A DNA stretch of 64,000 nucleotides, from contig JAKFVT010000024.1 in assembly GCA_021732005.1 (NCBI GenBank), forward strand, positions 124,001-188,000, read 5' to 3'. The DNA comes from Mycobacterium sp. (GTDB taxonomy: Bacteria; Actinomycetota; Actinomycetes; Mycobacteriales; Mycobacteriaceae). Of this stretch, positions 8,831 through 20,006 are shown piece by piece. Made by a program: the position numbers and the translations under genes. Positions within the stretch are counted from its first letter, which is position 1, and every line of letters begins with the position of its first letter. Under the pieces are notes generated by a model. That model was not told the DNA's origin. It did no database searches and saw only the letters and a list, made by a program, of their open reading frames with translations.

Positions 8831-9673
8831 ATGCCGGCCCGCCCATTCGCCGCGATGTTGGGCATCGCCATGTCCCTGGTGCTGGTGGCGCCCGCCGCGG
8901 CCGCGCCCACCCCGCAGCCGGCCGGAGCAGTGACCGCTCCCCCCGACGGTCCGGCGCGGGCCTGGCTGGTCGCCGACCTCGACACCGGGCAGATCCTGGG
9001 CAGCCGCGAACCCTATAGCGCGCACGCCCCGGCCAGTACCATCAAGCCGCTGCTCGCGATGGTCGTGCTCGACCAGTTGGCGCCCAACGCCGCGATCCGC
9101 GCGACGGCAGCCAACACCGGAGTCGAATGCTCGTGCGTCGGGCTGGTGCCCGGCCAGATCTACACCGCACGCCAACTGCTCGACGGGTTGCTGCTGGTGT
9201 CGGGCAACGACGCCGCCAATCTGCTCGCCGACATGCTCGGCGGTCAACAAGCGGCAGTGCAGAAGATGAATGCCAAGGCCTATCAACTGGGCGCCCGTAG
9301 CACCAGGGCCGGATCGCCGTCTGGGTTGGACGGGCCGGGCTGGGAGTCGGTGACCTCACCGCACGACCTGGCGTTGATCTATCGGGAAGCGTTGCGCTAC
9401 CCCCTGTTTGTGCAGATCGTCCACCAGACCTCGGCGCAATTCCCCGACCGGTCGGGCTACCGGGAGATCAAGAACCAGGATCGCCTGCTGCGCAGCTACG
9501 CCGGCTTCATCGGCGGCAAGAGCGGCTACACCGATCTGGCCCGCGAGACCTACGTCGGAATGGCGCAGCGCGGCGGACACCGGCTGATCGTGGTGGAGAT
9601 GTACGGCGATGACGATCTCTGGAACCAGGCCGCCCAACTGCTCGACTGGGGCTTCAGCCACTACCCCGCGTGA
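8831..9673 (+). CDS. D-alanyl-D-alanine carboxypeptidase, second copy
   Basis: 280-residue paralogue of the enzyme at 7101 with the same layout: Sec signal peptide (ends near APAAAA), SxxK in PASTIKPL, SGN in LLVSGNDAAN and a KSG form of the third motif (IGGKSGYTD). K[S/T]G is allowed in this family, so activity is expected. The ECSC pair is also conserved. The two copies with an MPT63-like gene between them suggest local duplication. M. smegmatis is known to carry a similar pair (MSMEG_2432/2433). Confidence 0.92.
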   Translation: MPARPFAAMLGIAMSLVLVAPAAAAPTPQPAGAVTAPPDGPARAWLVADLDTGQILGSREPYSAHAPASTIKPLLAMVVLDQLAPNAAIRATAANTGVECSCVGLVPGQIYTARQLLDGLLLVSGNDAANLLADMLGGQQAAVQKMNAKAYQLGARSTRAGSPSGLDGPGWESVTSPHDLALIYREALRYPLFVQIVHQTSAQFPDRSGYREIKNQDRLLRSYAGFIGGKSGYTDLARETYVGMAQRGGHRLIVVEMYGDDDLWNQAAQLLDWGFSHYPA

Positions 9674-9830
9674 ATCACCGCAAACGCGGCACGGTCCGGT
9701 TGACAACGGAAAGATCAACGATTCACCAATACTCCCGAATTGACGACCATGCGAGCTAATTAGCTTTACTCTCATGTCGGCCGATGTCGGCCATTCTTAT
9801 CAGCGTTGAGTGTCGGGACGGGGATCGTTG

Positions 9831-11279
9831 ATGGACTACAGCAAGGGTCAGACGCGCAGGCGCAGGGCCGCGCACAAATTCGCTGCCTGGCTGGCTGCGG
9901 GCACGATCACCGCGGGCCTCGGCGCCGCCTTGGTGGGCGGCACCGCCGCCGCATACGCGGACACCGGATCGTCCGGGTCGACGTCGCATTCGGCATCGGA
10001 CACCTCCAACGGCTCTGCGAACAAGCAGGATTCGACGGGCTCGTCGCGCAGAGCTGTCGGTAAGCCGTCGCCGAAGGTCAAGGCCACCGGTGGCGCTGTG
10101 ACATCGCCGTCAGCGCAGGGTCTGGCGACGCCGACGGATTCCAAGCCGTCCCTGTCGTTGGTGACCACCGCCGACGTGAAACCCAAAGCGTCTGCCACAC
10201 CCAAGATTCCGACTGTCCAGTCGGTGCTCAGCGATATCGCACGCCAGATCGACTACACGTTCTTCAACAAGGCGCCGACCGCGTCGCCCACGCAGGGCGC
10301 GCAGGCGGGCCCGAAGAAACAGGTCGACGGCGCCGTCAACGGCAGCAGCAACAACGGATTCGATCCGACCTACACCGTCACCGAACAACCCAAGTACGGC
10401 ACGGTCACCCTCAATCCCAAGACCGGGCAGTACACCTACGTCGCGCGTGACGAGCTGATCACGCCCGGCATCACCGACGAATTCACGGTCAGCGTGAGCA
10501 ACGGCGCCGCCGCCAAGTTGCCGGGCCTGCTCGGTCAGCTGCAGCTCGCGCTGCACTCGATGGCGGTCGCACTGGGGGTTGCCAAGCCCGACACCATCGA
10601 AAAGGACATCGTCGTCAAGATTTCGGGCACCGGGAAATACGGGACCCCCACCGATCAGGCGCAGTACTGGCTCGAGCAGACGATCGACAACGACTGCGTG
10701 CTGATCGCCGACGCCGCGATCATCGCCCAGCTGGGCGGCCCGAAGTTCACCGAGGCGGAAATCGTGGCGATCGGTAAGGCCACGCCCAGCACCGTTGACC
10801 CGACGAAGCCGATGTACGTGGGTACCAAAGCCGAAACCGGCTCTGGCGGTATGTACGACAAAGATGGCGTCGCGCTGCTGAAGAAGTACGGAATCGACGC
10901 CACCTACAAGTCCTACGTCGATGACCCGGAGCCGGGTGAAGCCCCGAACAAGGCCACCCAGGTCGACGGGCAGCGGGCACTCGCCGATGTCGAAGCCGCG
11001 TTGGCCGCCGGCAAGGCCGTGGCGGTCGTCGTCGACTCCGGCCTGATCGTGAACGCATCCGGCCAGGACGTCGAGACGCCTGCACCCGAGGCCAACCACT
11101 GGGTGGTCGTGACCGGGGTGGATATCAGCACCGGCAAGATCTACCTGAACGACGGCAACCTGGCCGCCGGCAGCGCGCCGGTGTCCATCGCCGGCTTCAT
11201 GTGGTCTTGGCAGTCAAGCGATTTCGGCGTGATTGTCGCGTCCAGGGCTCCCGCCGCGGCCGCCGCCATCGCCGCCTGA
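9831..11279 (+). CDS. Secreted C39-like cysteine peptidase-fold protein with beta-sandwich module
   Basis: 482-residue exported protein. A basic, long signal peptide (residues 1-44, TAAAYA before D) is followed by a Ser/Ala/Pro-rich linker to ~residue 165. A VCBS/cadherin-like beta-repeat is next (PKYGTVTLNPKTGQYTYVA, ~180-210). The last ~200 residues look like a C39-type papain fold: QTIDNDCVLIADAA supplies the putative Cys near 286, NHWVVVTGVD the His near 421, and IYLNDGN an Asn/Asp near 437. ATG 9831 is preferred over an in-frame GTG at 9810 because GGACGGGG precedes it. No neighbour suggests a substrate, and nothing like it lies at this place in M. tuberculosis. Confidence 0.72.
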   Translation: MDYSKGQTRRRRAAHKFAAWLAAGTITAGLGAALVGGTAAAYADTGSSGSTSHSASDTSNGSANKQDSTGSSRRAVGKPSPKVKATGGAVTSPSAQGLATPTDSKPSLSLVTTADVKPKASATPKIPTVQSVLSDIARQIDYTFFNKAPTASPTQGAQAGPKKQVDGAVNGSSNNGFDPTYTVTEQPKYGTVTLNPKTGQYTYVARDELITPGITDEFTVSVSNGAAAKLPGLLGQLQLALHSMAVALGVAKPDTIEKDIVVKISGTGKYGTPTDQAQYWLEQTIDNDCVLIADAAIIAQLGGPKFTEAEIVAIGKATPSTVDPTKPMYVGTKAETGSGGMYDKDGVALLKKYGIDATYKSYVDDPEPGEAPNKATQVDGQRALADVEAALAAGKAVAVVVDSGLIVNASGQDVETPAPEANHWVVVTGVDISTGKIYLNDGNLAAGSAPVSIAGFMWSWQSSDFGVIVASRAPAAAAAIAA

Positions 11280-12350
11280 TCAGTACACCCGGCCGCGCAG
11301 GATCACTCGGTCGGGGTTGGACAAGATGTCGGCGCCGCCGCGCGGATCCTCGGTGTAGCACACCAGGTCCGCCGGCGCGCCGTCGTCGAGAACGGGCCTG
11401 CCCAACCACCGGCGCGCATCCCAGCATGCCGCGCCGAGTGCGTCGGTCGGGTTCATCCCGACGCGCGTGAGGGCCTCGACCTCGTCGGCGATCCGGCCGT
11501 GGACGATCGTGCTGCCGGCATCGCTGCCCGCATAGATCGGCACACCGGCTTCCCTGGCTGCGGCAACCCGCGGGTAGCAGCTGGCGTAGAGGTCCCGCAT
11601 GTGAGCGGCGTAGGTCGGGTATTTGCTTGCGGCGTCGGCGAATCCGGGGAAGTTCTCGATATTGATCAGTGTGGGCACCAGCGCGGTGCCGTGCTCGACC
11701 ATCATCGCGATGGTGTCGTCGGTCAGCCCGGTGCCGTGCTCGATGCAGTCGATGCCCGCACCGATCAGTCCCGGCAAGGCGTCCTCGCTGAACACGTGCG
11801 CCGTGACCCGCGCACCCTCGTCGTGGACGGCGGCGATCGCCGCGCGCAGCACGTCGTCGGACCACAGCGGCGCCAGGTCCCCCACCGAGCGGTCGATCCA
11901 GTCGCCGACCAGCTTGACCCACCCGTCGCCGGCGCGGGCTTGAGCGGCCAGCGCCTCGGGCAGCTGCCACTCGTCCTCGAGTTCGATGGCGAAGCCCCGC
12001 GAATACCGCTTGGGGCGGGCCAGATGTCGTCCCGCCCGGATGATCCGCGGCAGGTCGTGGTGATCGTCGAGGCTGCGGGTGTCGGTCGGCGATCCGCAGT
12101 CGCGCAGCAACAGAGCGCCGACCTCACGTTCGCGCTCGGCCTGGGCGATCGCCTCGTCCAGCGGGATCGCGCCGTCGTCTCCGAGCCCGACGTGGCAGTG
12201 CGCGTCGACCAGACCAGGCAGGATCCAGCCGCCGTCAAAAACCGTCTCGGCATCGGCGACCGGTTCGGCGCGCAGCACACCGTCGACGATCCACCACTCG
12301 ACGGGCTCGCCGTCGGGCAGACCACGGCCCCGAACGTGAAGGGCCACCAC
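11280..12350 (-). CDS. Amidohydrolase-superfamily metal hydrolase (Rv2915c-like)
   Basis: 356-residue TIM-barrel metal-dependent hydrolase. Ligands are recognisable in order: HxH in LVDAHCHVGLGDD (~52), a candidate bridging Lys in WVKLVGDW, His in VTAHVFSE, His in IEHGTGL and Asp in YAGSDAGS. These match the cyclic-amidase/prolidase-like branch. Substrate unknown. The stop abuts the stop of the convergent C39-like gene, and its GTG start is one base from the ffh stop, the same ffh-adjacent position as Rv2915c. Confidence 0.86.
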   Translation of the reverse strand: MVALHVRGRGLPDGEPVEWWIVDGVLRAEPVADAETVFDGGWILPGLVDAHCHVGLGDDGAIPLDEAIAQAEREREVGALLLRDCGSPTDTRSLDDHHDLPRIIRAGRHLARPKRYSRGFAIELEDEWQLPEALAAQARAGDGWVKLVGDWIDRSVGDLAPLWSDDVLRAAIAAVHDEGARVTAHVFSEDALPGLIGAGIDCIEHGTGLTDDTIAMMVEHGTALVPTLINIENFPGFADAASKYPTYAAHMRDLYASCYPRVAAAREAGVPIYAGSDAGSTIVHGRIADEVEALTRVGMNPTDALGAACWDARRWLGRPVLDDGAPADLVCYTEDPRGGADILSNPDRVILRGRVY

Positions 12351-12351
12351 G

Positions 12352-13917
12352 CTAGCGCTTGCCCGGGAACTTCAGCTTGGACAGATCGAAATCGGCCAGC
12401 CCCGGCGGCAATTCGTTGAGACCTTCGGGCATTCCGGAGAGGTCCGGGAAACCACCGGGCATGGCGCCGAGCAACGGATTGGCCTTCGGCGGCGTCGGCC
12501 CGCGCCCGCCGCCCTTTTTCTTGCCCGCCTGCTTGTTCTTGCCCTTGGTCTGTTTCTTCGACGAACGCCGCCCGAACGGCATGCCCATCGCGCCGGCCAT
12601 CTGCGACATCATCTTGCGGGCTTCGAAGAAGCGGTCGACGAGCTGATTGACCTCGGACACATTGACGCCCGAGCCGTTGGCGATGCGCAGCCGGCGCGAA
12701 GCATTGATGATCTTCGGGTCGGCCCGCTCCTGCGGCGTCATGCCGCGGATGATCGCCTGCAGCCGGTCGAGCTGCTTGTCGTCGACGGTGGCCAGCGCGT
12801 CCTTCATCTGGCCCGCGCCGGGCAGCATGCCCAGCAGGTTGCCGATCGGGCCCATCTTGCGGATCATCAGCATCTGCTCGAGGAAGTCCTCCAGCGTCAG
12901 CTCGCCGGAGCCGATCTTGGCGGCGGCCTCCTCAGCCTTCTGCTGATCGAAGACCTGCTCGGCCTGCTCGATCAGGCTCAGCACATCGCCCATGCCGAGG
13001 ATGCGGCTGGCCATCCGGTCGGGATGGAAGACGTCGAAGTCCTCGAGCTTCTCGCCGGTCGACGCGAACAGGATCGGCACGCCGGTCACCTCGCGGACCG
13101 ACAGGGCCGCGCCACCGCGGGCATCGCCGTCGAGCTTGGTCAGCACGACACCGGTGAACCCGACACCGGAACCGAACGCTTCGGCGGTGGCCACCGCGTC
13201 CTGACCGATCATCGCGTCGAGGACGAACAGCGTCTCGTCGGGGTGCACGGCGTCGCGGATGGCGGCGGCCTGCTCCATGAGCACCTCGTCGATGCCCAAC
13301 CGGCCTGCGGTGTCGACGACGACGACGTCGAAGTGCTTGGTCTGCGCCTCGGCCAGACCGGCGGCCGCGACGGCGACGGGGTCGCCGGGACCGGCGCCCT
13401 CGGTTTCCGCGGCGTCGGGCGAGGTGCCCGGGTGCGGGGCGAAGACGTTGACGCCCGCGCGCTCGCCGACGATCTTGAGCTGGTTGACCGCACCGGGGCG
13501 CTGCAGATCGCAGGCCACCAGCAGCGGGGTGTGGCCCTGACCCTTCAGCCACTTGGCCAGCTTGCCGGCCAGCGTGGTCTTACCGGCGCCCTGCAGGCCG
13601 GCCAGCATGATGACCGTCGGCGGGTTTTTTGCGAAGGCCAGCTGTCGGGTCTCCCCGCCGAGGATGCCGATGAGTTCCTCGTTGACGATCTTGACGACCT
13701 GCTGGGCGGGGTTGAGCGCACCGGAGACCTCGGCGCCGCGCGCCCGCTCCTTGATGCGGTTGACGAAGGCGCGCACGACCGGCAGCGAGACGTCAGCCTC
13801 CAGCAGCGCCAGCCTGATCTCGCGTGTGGTGGCGTCGATGTCGGCGTCGGTCAGCCGACCTTTGCCGCGCAGGCCCGAGAGTGCACCGGTCAACCGGTCG
13901 GACAGGGATTCAAACAC
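12352..13917 (-). CDS. ffh: Signal recognition particle GTPase Ffh
   Basis: 521-residue SRP54 homologue that binds signal sequences of nascent membrane and secreted proteins and docks with FtsY. The N domain starts MFESLSDRLTGALSGLRGKG. The G domain has P-loop GLQGAGKTTLAGKL (~108), DTAGR and TKLDGDARGG. The M domain from ~330 is methionine-rich (EQMLMIRKMGPIGNLLGMLPG, MMSQMAGAMGMPFGR). The Lys/Gly-rich tail KKQTKGKNKQAGKKKGGG is typical of mycobacteria. Upstream are 95 bp with no gene before the glnD stop. Confidence 0.97.
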   Translation of the reverse strand: MFESLSDRLTGALSGLRGKGRLTDADIDATTREIRLALLEADVSLPVVRAFVNRIKERARGAEVSGALNPAQQVVKIVNEELIGILGGETRQLAFAKNPPTVIMLAGLQGAGKTTLAGKLAKWLKGQGHTPLLVACDLQRPGAVNQLKIVGERAGVNVFAPHPGTSPDAAETEGAGPGDPVAVAAAGLAEAQTKHFDVVVVDTAGRLGIDEVLMEQAAAIRDAVHPDETLFVLDAMIGQDAVATAEAFGSGVGFTGVVLTKLDGDARGGAALSVREVTGVPILFASTGEKLEDFDVFHPDRMASRILGMGDVLSLIEQAEQVFDQQKAEEAAAKIGSGELTLEDFLEQMLMIRKMGPIGNLLGMLPGAGQMKDALATVDDKQLDRLQAIIRGMTPQERADPKIINASRRLRIANGSGVNVSEVNQLVDRFFEARKMMSQMAGAMGMPFGRRSSKKQTKGKNKQAGKKKGGGRGPTPPKANPLLGAMPGGFPDLSGMPEGLNELPPGLADFDLSKLKFPGKR

Positions 13918-14012
13918 GCAGTAAGCCTAGCGGGCGACGTCGGGCACCGAGATCGACGCCATGGTGGCGCCCGCCTCCCCAACCACGACCATGGTGTCGG
14001 TTTCGCGTATGA

Positions 14013-16496
14013 CTAACTCGCTTCCTCGGCGGGCTTGGCGGGCGGCGGAGTCGGCAGCACCGCGTAGAGGTCGCTCTCCAACTGCCTGCGCGCCTCGTCG
14101 ACGGATACCGACGCCGGGACCGAGATGCCGAAGGCGTCGACCACCGACGATCCCAGCGTGGTGATCTTGGCCCAGGCGATGTCCGCACCGGTCCGTTCCA
14201 ACACGCCGGTGAGCATCGCGAGCAGCCCGGTGCGGTCGGTGGTGCGGATCTCCACGATCAGCTGGCCCTCCCCGCTGCCGTCATGCCACAGAATGCGCGG
14301 CGGAGCGGGCACGGCGTTGATCGGCACGGCCGGCTTGTGCTCCCCCACCCGGCCGGTGCCGTACTGCGCGGCGTCGGCGTCGCGCTTCTCCAGAGCGGAC
14401 ATCACGTCGAGCTCGCCGCTGAGGGCGAGGATGAACTGCTGCCGGAGAAGCTCGGCGGCGGGCGGCGCACCGAAGTGCGGTGACACCACGAAGGTGTTGA
14501 TCGCCGCACCGCCGGTGCTGTTGACCGACGCCGAATGCACCCGCAGCGAGTTGAGCGCCAGCACCCCGGCCGCCTTGGACAACAAGCCGCGCCGGTCCGG
14601 TGCGATCATCGCGACGTTGAAGGTGTGCACACTGTCCCCCGGCGTCATCTCGACGTGCACGCCGCCGTCGGCCGCCAGTGAAAGATGGTGTGGATCAATT
14701 GGATCCGCGTGCGGTTGCGGCTCGCCGGCCAACATCAGCCGGCAACGCCGGACCAGGTCGCCGATCAGCGAGGCCTTCCAGTCTCCCCACACTCCGGGTC
14801 CGGTCGCCAGCGAATCCGCCTCGGCCAAGGCATCGAGCAGCTCGAGCAGCACCGGGTCGCCACCGAGTGCGTCGATCACACCGGAGATGGTCTTGGGATC
14901 CTGCAGGTCCCGGCGCGTCGCGACGTCGGGCAGCAGCAGGTGGTAGCGCACGATCGCCGACAGCACGTCGATGTCGGACGGCCACAAACCCAGTCGGGTG
15001 CCGACCTGCACGGCCAGCTCGGCACCGATCACACTGTGGTCCCCGCCGCGGCCCTTGCCGATGTCATGCAGCAGTGCGCCCAGCACCAGCAGGTCGGGCC
15101 GGGACACCCGCGTGGTGAATGTGCTTGCCCGCGAGACCGTCTCGACGAGATGCCGGTCGACGGTCCAGATGTGCACGACGTCGCGGGGCGGCAGATCGCG
15201 CACGGCTCCCCACTCGGGGAACAACCGCCCCCACAACCCGGTGCGGTCCAGCGCCTCGACGGTGGCCACCGTCGTCGGGCCCGCGGCCAGCAACACCAGC
15301 AGGTCCTTGAGCGCATCGCGCGGCCACGGCGTGCGTAGCTCGGGAGCGGACGCGGCCAACCTGTTCAGCGTCGACGCCGACATCGGCAGTCCGGTGGTCG
15401 CCGAGGCCGCCGCGACCCGCAAGATCAGGCCGGGATCGCGTTCCGGGCGGGCGTCACGGGCCAGGATCACCTCGCCGGCGAATTCGACCACCCCTTCGTC
15501 CAGCGGACGACGGGTCGGCCGCCGCAGCACCGAAAGACCGCGCTTGGGAAGAGCATTGGCCGCGGTACGCAGCCCCGCGTCCACGTAGTAGCTGATGGTG
15601 CGCGCCGCGTCGGACAGCACCCGGGCAAGATCGAAGCGGTCGCCGATCCGCAGGGCGGCGCCGATCTCGTCGGCGAACTGCGCCAGCAGTTGGTCACGGC
15701 CGCGCTTGGACGACCGGTGTAGTTCGGTGCGCACGTTGAGCAGCGACAGATGCGCGCCGCCGAGTGAGCCGGTCGGCGACACCAGCGAGTTGCTCGGGTA
15801 CACATCCGCCAGTTGGGCGATCGCCAGCGCATTCAGCAGCTGGACGTCGCGCAGCCCGCCCCGCCCACATTTGAGGTCCGGTTCGGCCCGGTGCGCGATC
15901 TGCCCGCTGCGCTGCCAGCGCGCCTGGGTGAGTTCGACGAGCTCCTCGAAGCGAGAGCCGATTCCGGTGCGCCACTGCCGTCGCGCCCCGCCGATCAACA
16001 GCTGGGACAGTTCGGCATCCCCGGCGATGTGCCGTGCCTCCAGCATCGCGAGCCCGGCCGAGATGTCCTCGTTGGCCACCGCGAGTGCCTCAGGCACCGT
16101 GCGGACACTGTGGTCCAGACGAATGTTGGCGTCCCACAAGGGATACCACAGCAGTTCGGCCACCTGGGTCACGATGTCGGCCGGCATGTTGTCGTGCAGC
16201 AGCATGAGGTCGAGGTCGGAGTACGGCACGAACTCGCGGCGGCCCAGGCCGCCGGTGGCGACGATCGCGAATCCGCTGGTGGCCGTGATACCGATCTCAG
16301 TGGCCTTGGTGCTCAGCCAGAATTCGTGCAGATCCAGCAGCGCGTCGCGCAATGCCGCCGAATCCAGATGGCGCTGACCGCCTTCCAGCAGTTGCTTACT
16401 CGCGGCGGCCAGATCTTTCGCGGGTTTTGACGAACCCGCCGCCGGTGCCTCCCATCGGGAGGCGCCGGCGGCGGAATCTCTTGATTGCTTTGTCAT
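14013..16496 (-). CDS. glnD: PII uridylyl/adenylyltransferase GlnD
   Basis: 827-residue sensor enzyme that modifies and demodifies GlnB in response to glutamine; in actinobacteria it is usually an adenylyltransferase. The nucleotidyltransferase motif [19 protein letters not shown] lies near residue 90, the HD domain near 478 ([20 protein letters not shown]), and two ACT domains cover the last ~200 residues ([30 protein letters not shown]). Third gene of amt-glnB-glnD, 73 bp after glnB. Confidence 0.96.
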   Translation of the reverse strand: MTKQSRDSAAGASRWEAPAAGSSKPAKDLAAASKQLLEGGQRHLDSAALRDALLDLHEFWLSTKATEIGITATSGFAIVATGGLGRREFVPYSDLDLMLLHDNMPADIVTQVAELLWYPLWDANIRLDHSVRTVPEALAVANEDISAGLAMLEARHIAGDAELSQLLIGGARRQWRTGIGSRFEELVELTQARWQRSGQIAHRAEPDLKCGRGGLRDVQLLNALAIAQLADVYPSNSLVSPTGSLGGAHLSLLNVRTELHRSSKRGRDQLLAQFADEIGAALRIGDRFDLARVLSDAARTISYYVDAGLRTAANALPKRGLSVLRRPTRRPLDEGVVEFAGEVILARDARPERDPGLILRVAAASATTGLPMSASTLNRLAASAPELRTPWPRDALKDLLVLLAAGPTTVATVEALDRTGLWGRLFPEWGAVRDLPPRDVVHIWTVDRHLVETVSRASTFTTRVSRPDLLVLGALLHDIGKGRGGDHSVIGAELAVQVGTRLGLWPSDIDVLSAIVRYHLLLPDVATRRDLQDPKTISGVIDALGGDPVLLELLDALAEADSLATGPGVWGDWKASLIGDLVRRCRLMLAGEPQPHADPIDPHHLSLAADGGVHVEMTPGDSVHTFNVAMIAPDRRGLLSKAAGVLALNSLRVHSASVNSTGGAAINTFVVSPHFGAPPAAELLRQQFILALSGELDVMSALEKRDADAAQYGTGRVGEHKPAVPINAVPAPPRILWHDGSGEGQLIVEIRTTDRTGLLAMLTGVLERTGADIAWAKITTLGSSVVDAFGISVPASVSVDEARRQLESDLYAVLPTPPPAKPAEEAS

Positions 16497-16569
16497 CTCA
16501 GTCCTCCAACGGCCGACGCTCGACTAACGCTTATTCGGTGCGGCCGCAGAGAACCTCACAACGTCTGCG

Positions 16570-18269
<1,700 letters not shown>

Positions 18270-18361
18270 TCGCAGTTTCTCCTTCACCCATGCCACGGTT
18301 AGGCACCGTTGACCTAGGCCAAGACAATGCGCAGTGGTTGTTTCAGCTGAGACGCCTAGGT

Positions 18362-18409
18362 GTTTCGCGCATGTGAACGGATCGCCAGTCTGCGTTTCGC
18401 GGGTGTTAC
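18362..18409 (-). promoter_or_regulatory. glnR box: Two GlnR-like boxes upstream of amt
   Basis: On the minus strand, 18409-18394 reads GTAAC-acccgc-GAAAC, an exact match to the actinobacterial GlnR pattern gTnAC-n6-GAAAC. A second site at 18377-18362 reads TTCAC-atgcgc-GAAAC, one mismatch from the pattern. They are 32 bp apart, about three helical turns, in the amt/ftsY gap. GlnR activates amt-glnB-glnD under nitrogen limitation in M. smegmatis and Streptomyces. Confidence 0.75.
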
Positions 18410-18446
18410 ATCCCGAAATTCGCGCCGCTCAGAACGATTTCCGGGG

Positions 18447-19817
18447 CTATCCGAGCAGCGCGTCTACGAATGCGGCCGGCTCGAACGGTGCGAGATCGTC
18501 AGGGCCTTCACCCAATCCAACGAGCTTCACCGGCACCCCGAGCTCCTGCTGAACCCGGAAGACGATGCCGCCCTTGGCGGTGCCGTCGAGTTTGGTGAGC
18601 ACCAGCCCGGTGATCTCCACGACCTCGGCGAAGACCCGGGCCTGCGCCAGACCGTTCTGACCGATCGTCGCGTCGAGCACCAGCAGCACCTCGTCGACCG
18701 CGGCACGTTTGCTCACCACCCGCTTGACCTTGCCGAGCTCGTCCATCAGGCCGGTTTTGGTGTGCAGTCGCCCGGCGGTGTCGATGACGACGACGTCGGC
18801 GCCGGCTTCGATGCCCTTGTCCACCGCGTCGAAGGCCACCGAGGCCGGGTCGGCGCCCTCCGGGCCGCGGACGACTTCGGCACCGACCCGCGACGCCCAG
18901 CTCTGCAATTGGTCGGCGGCGGCCGCGCGGAACGTGTCGGCCGCGCCGAGGACCACCCGGCGCCCGTCGGCGACCAGGACGCGGGCCAGCTTGCCCACCG
19001 TGGTCGTCTTGCCCGTTCCGTTCACGCCGACGACCAAGAGAACCGACGGCTTGTCGGCGTGCGGCAGCGCCTTGATCGAGCGGTCGAGCCCCGGGTTGAG
19101 TTCGGTGATCAGCACGTCTCGCAGAACGGCGCGGGCTTCAGCCTCGGTGCGCACGGTCGTGGCGGCCAGTCGGCTGCGCAACTGTGCGATGACCGAGCTG
19201 GTCACCACCGGGCCCAAGTCGGCGATCAGCAAGGTGTCCTCGACCTCTTCCCAGGACTCCTCGTCGAGATCGCCGCCGCCGAGCAGACCGAGCATGCTGC
19301 GGCCCAGCGCGTTCTGTGACTTGGCGAGCCGCCCGCGGAGACGCTCGAGGCGGCCTTCCGTCGGCGCGATGCCGCTGAGATCGGGCGCGGTCGGCGTGAC
19401 CGTGGCGGACGCGGGGGCCTCGTCGACGGCAGGCTCTGCGGCGACCGGCTCCGGGGCAGCCGGCTCCGCGGCCGCGGGTGGTTCGGCCACCGGTGGTTCG
19501 GGCAGCCGTACATCTTCGATCGGGCGCTTGACGGAGTCCCGCGGCAGCGCGGCATCGTCGCCGACTCCGGGCAGGCCGGTGGTGTCGATGGTGGGCGGCG
19601 TGACCGGCGTTTTGGGGGGCGCTGTCGTTACTGACGATTGTGTGAACGAAATGCCGCTCGACGCGCTGTAGCCGCCGGATCGGTCAATTGGTGTGGGACT
19701 CTCTGAGCTGCGGCGCAGACTGATTTGGCGCCGCCGATAGCGGACCAGACCGATGATGAGTGCAGCGACGAGCAGGACGGCGATGACCGCGATAGCGATC
19801 CAGAGACCCTCTGACAC
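18447..19817 (-). CDS. ftsY: SRP receptor GTPase FtsY
   Basis: 456-residue membrane-associated GTPase receiving SRP-ribosome complexes. An N-terminal transmembrane segment ([20 protein letters not shown]) is followed by an acidic, Ala/Pro/Glu-rich region to ~165, then the NG domain: [18 protein letters not shown] (~262), [28 protein letters not shown] and [12 protein letters not shown] near the end. Partner of Ffh at 12352. Its GTG start is 189 bp from the fni ATG, with which it is divergent. Confidence 0.97.
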   Translation of the reverse strand: MSEGLWIAIAVIAVLLVAALIIGLVRYRRRQISLRRSSESPTPIDRSGGYSASSGISFTQSSVTTAPPKTPVTPPTIDTTGLPGVGDDAALPRDSVKRPIEDVRLPEPPVAEPPAAAEPAAPEPVAAEPAVDEAPASATVTPTAPDLSGIAPTEGRLERLRGRLAKSQNALGRSMLGLLGGGDLDEESWEEVEDTLLIADLGPVVTSSVIAQLRSRLAATTVRTEAEARAVLRDVLITELNPGLDRSIKALPHADKPSVLLVVGVNGTGKTTTVGKLARVLVADGRRVVLGAADTFRAAAADQLQSWASRVGAEVVRGPEGADPASVAFDAVDKGIEAGADVVVIDTAGRLHTKTGLMDELGKVKRVVSKRAAVDEVLLVLDATIGQNGLAQARVFAEVVEITGLVLTKLDGTAKGGIVFRVQQELGVPVKLVGLGEGPDDLAPFEPAAFVDALLG

Positions 19818-19898
19818 CGTGCCATTGTTTCAGGGCATGGAGATGGGCCGCGCCACCCCTGGGGTACGGGGTACCTCGTGAGGATGGATCAGACCGGT

Positions 19899-20006
19899 TT
19901 CGGCGGGCAGGAGCGGAGCGACCCGGGAATGGGATTCGGCGGGCAGGAGCGCAGCGACCCGGGAATGGGATCCGGCGGGCAGGAGCGGAGCGACCCGGCA
20001 ACAGGC
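19899..20006 (+). repeat. Three tandem 36-bp repeats directly before the fni ATG
   Basis: Units at 19899-19934, 19935-19970 and 19971-20006 share TTCGGCGGGCAGGAGCGGAG followed by CGACCCGGGAATGGGA, with a few substitutions (the third ends CGGCAACAGGC). The last unit ends exactly at the ATG of fni. Each unit is 36 bp, so the frame stays open; translated from the GTG at 19878 it would give [16 protein letters not shown] dodecapeptides. A single related unit lies before rimM (3981-4009). Confidence 0.85.

Noticed and set aside
9527..9535. KSG instead of KTG in the second DD-carboxypeptidase as a sign of inactivity
   Set aside because: The family motif accepts K-[S/T]-G; the other active-site motifs are intact.
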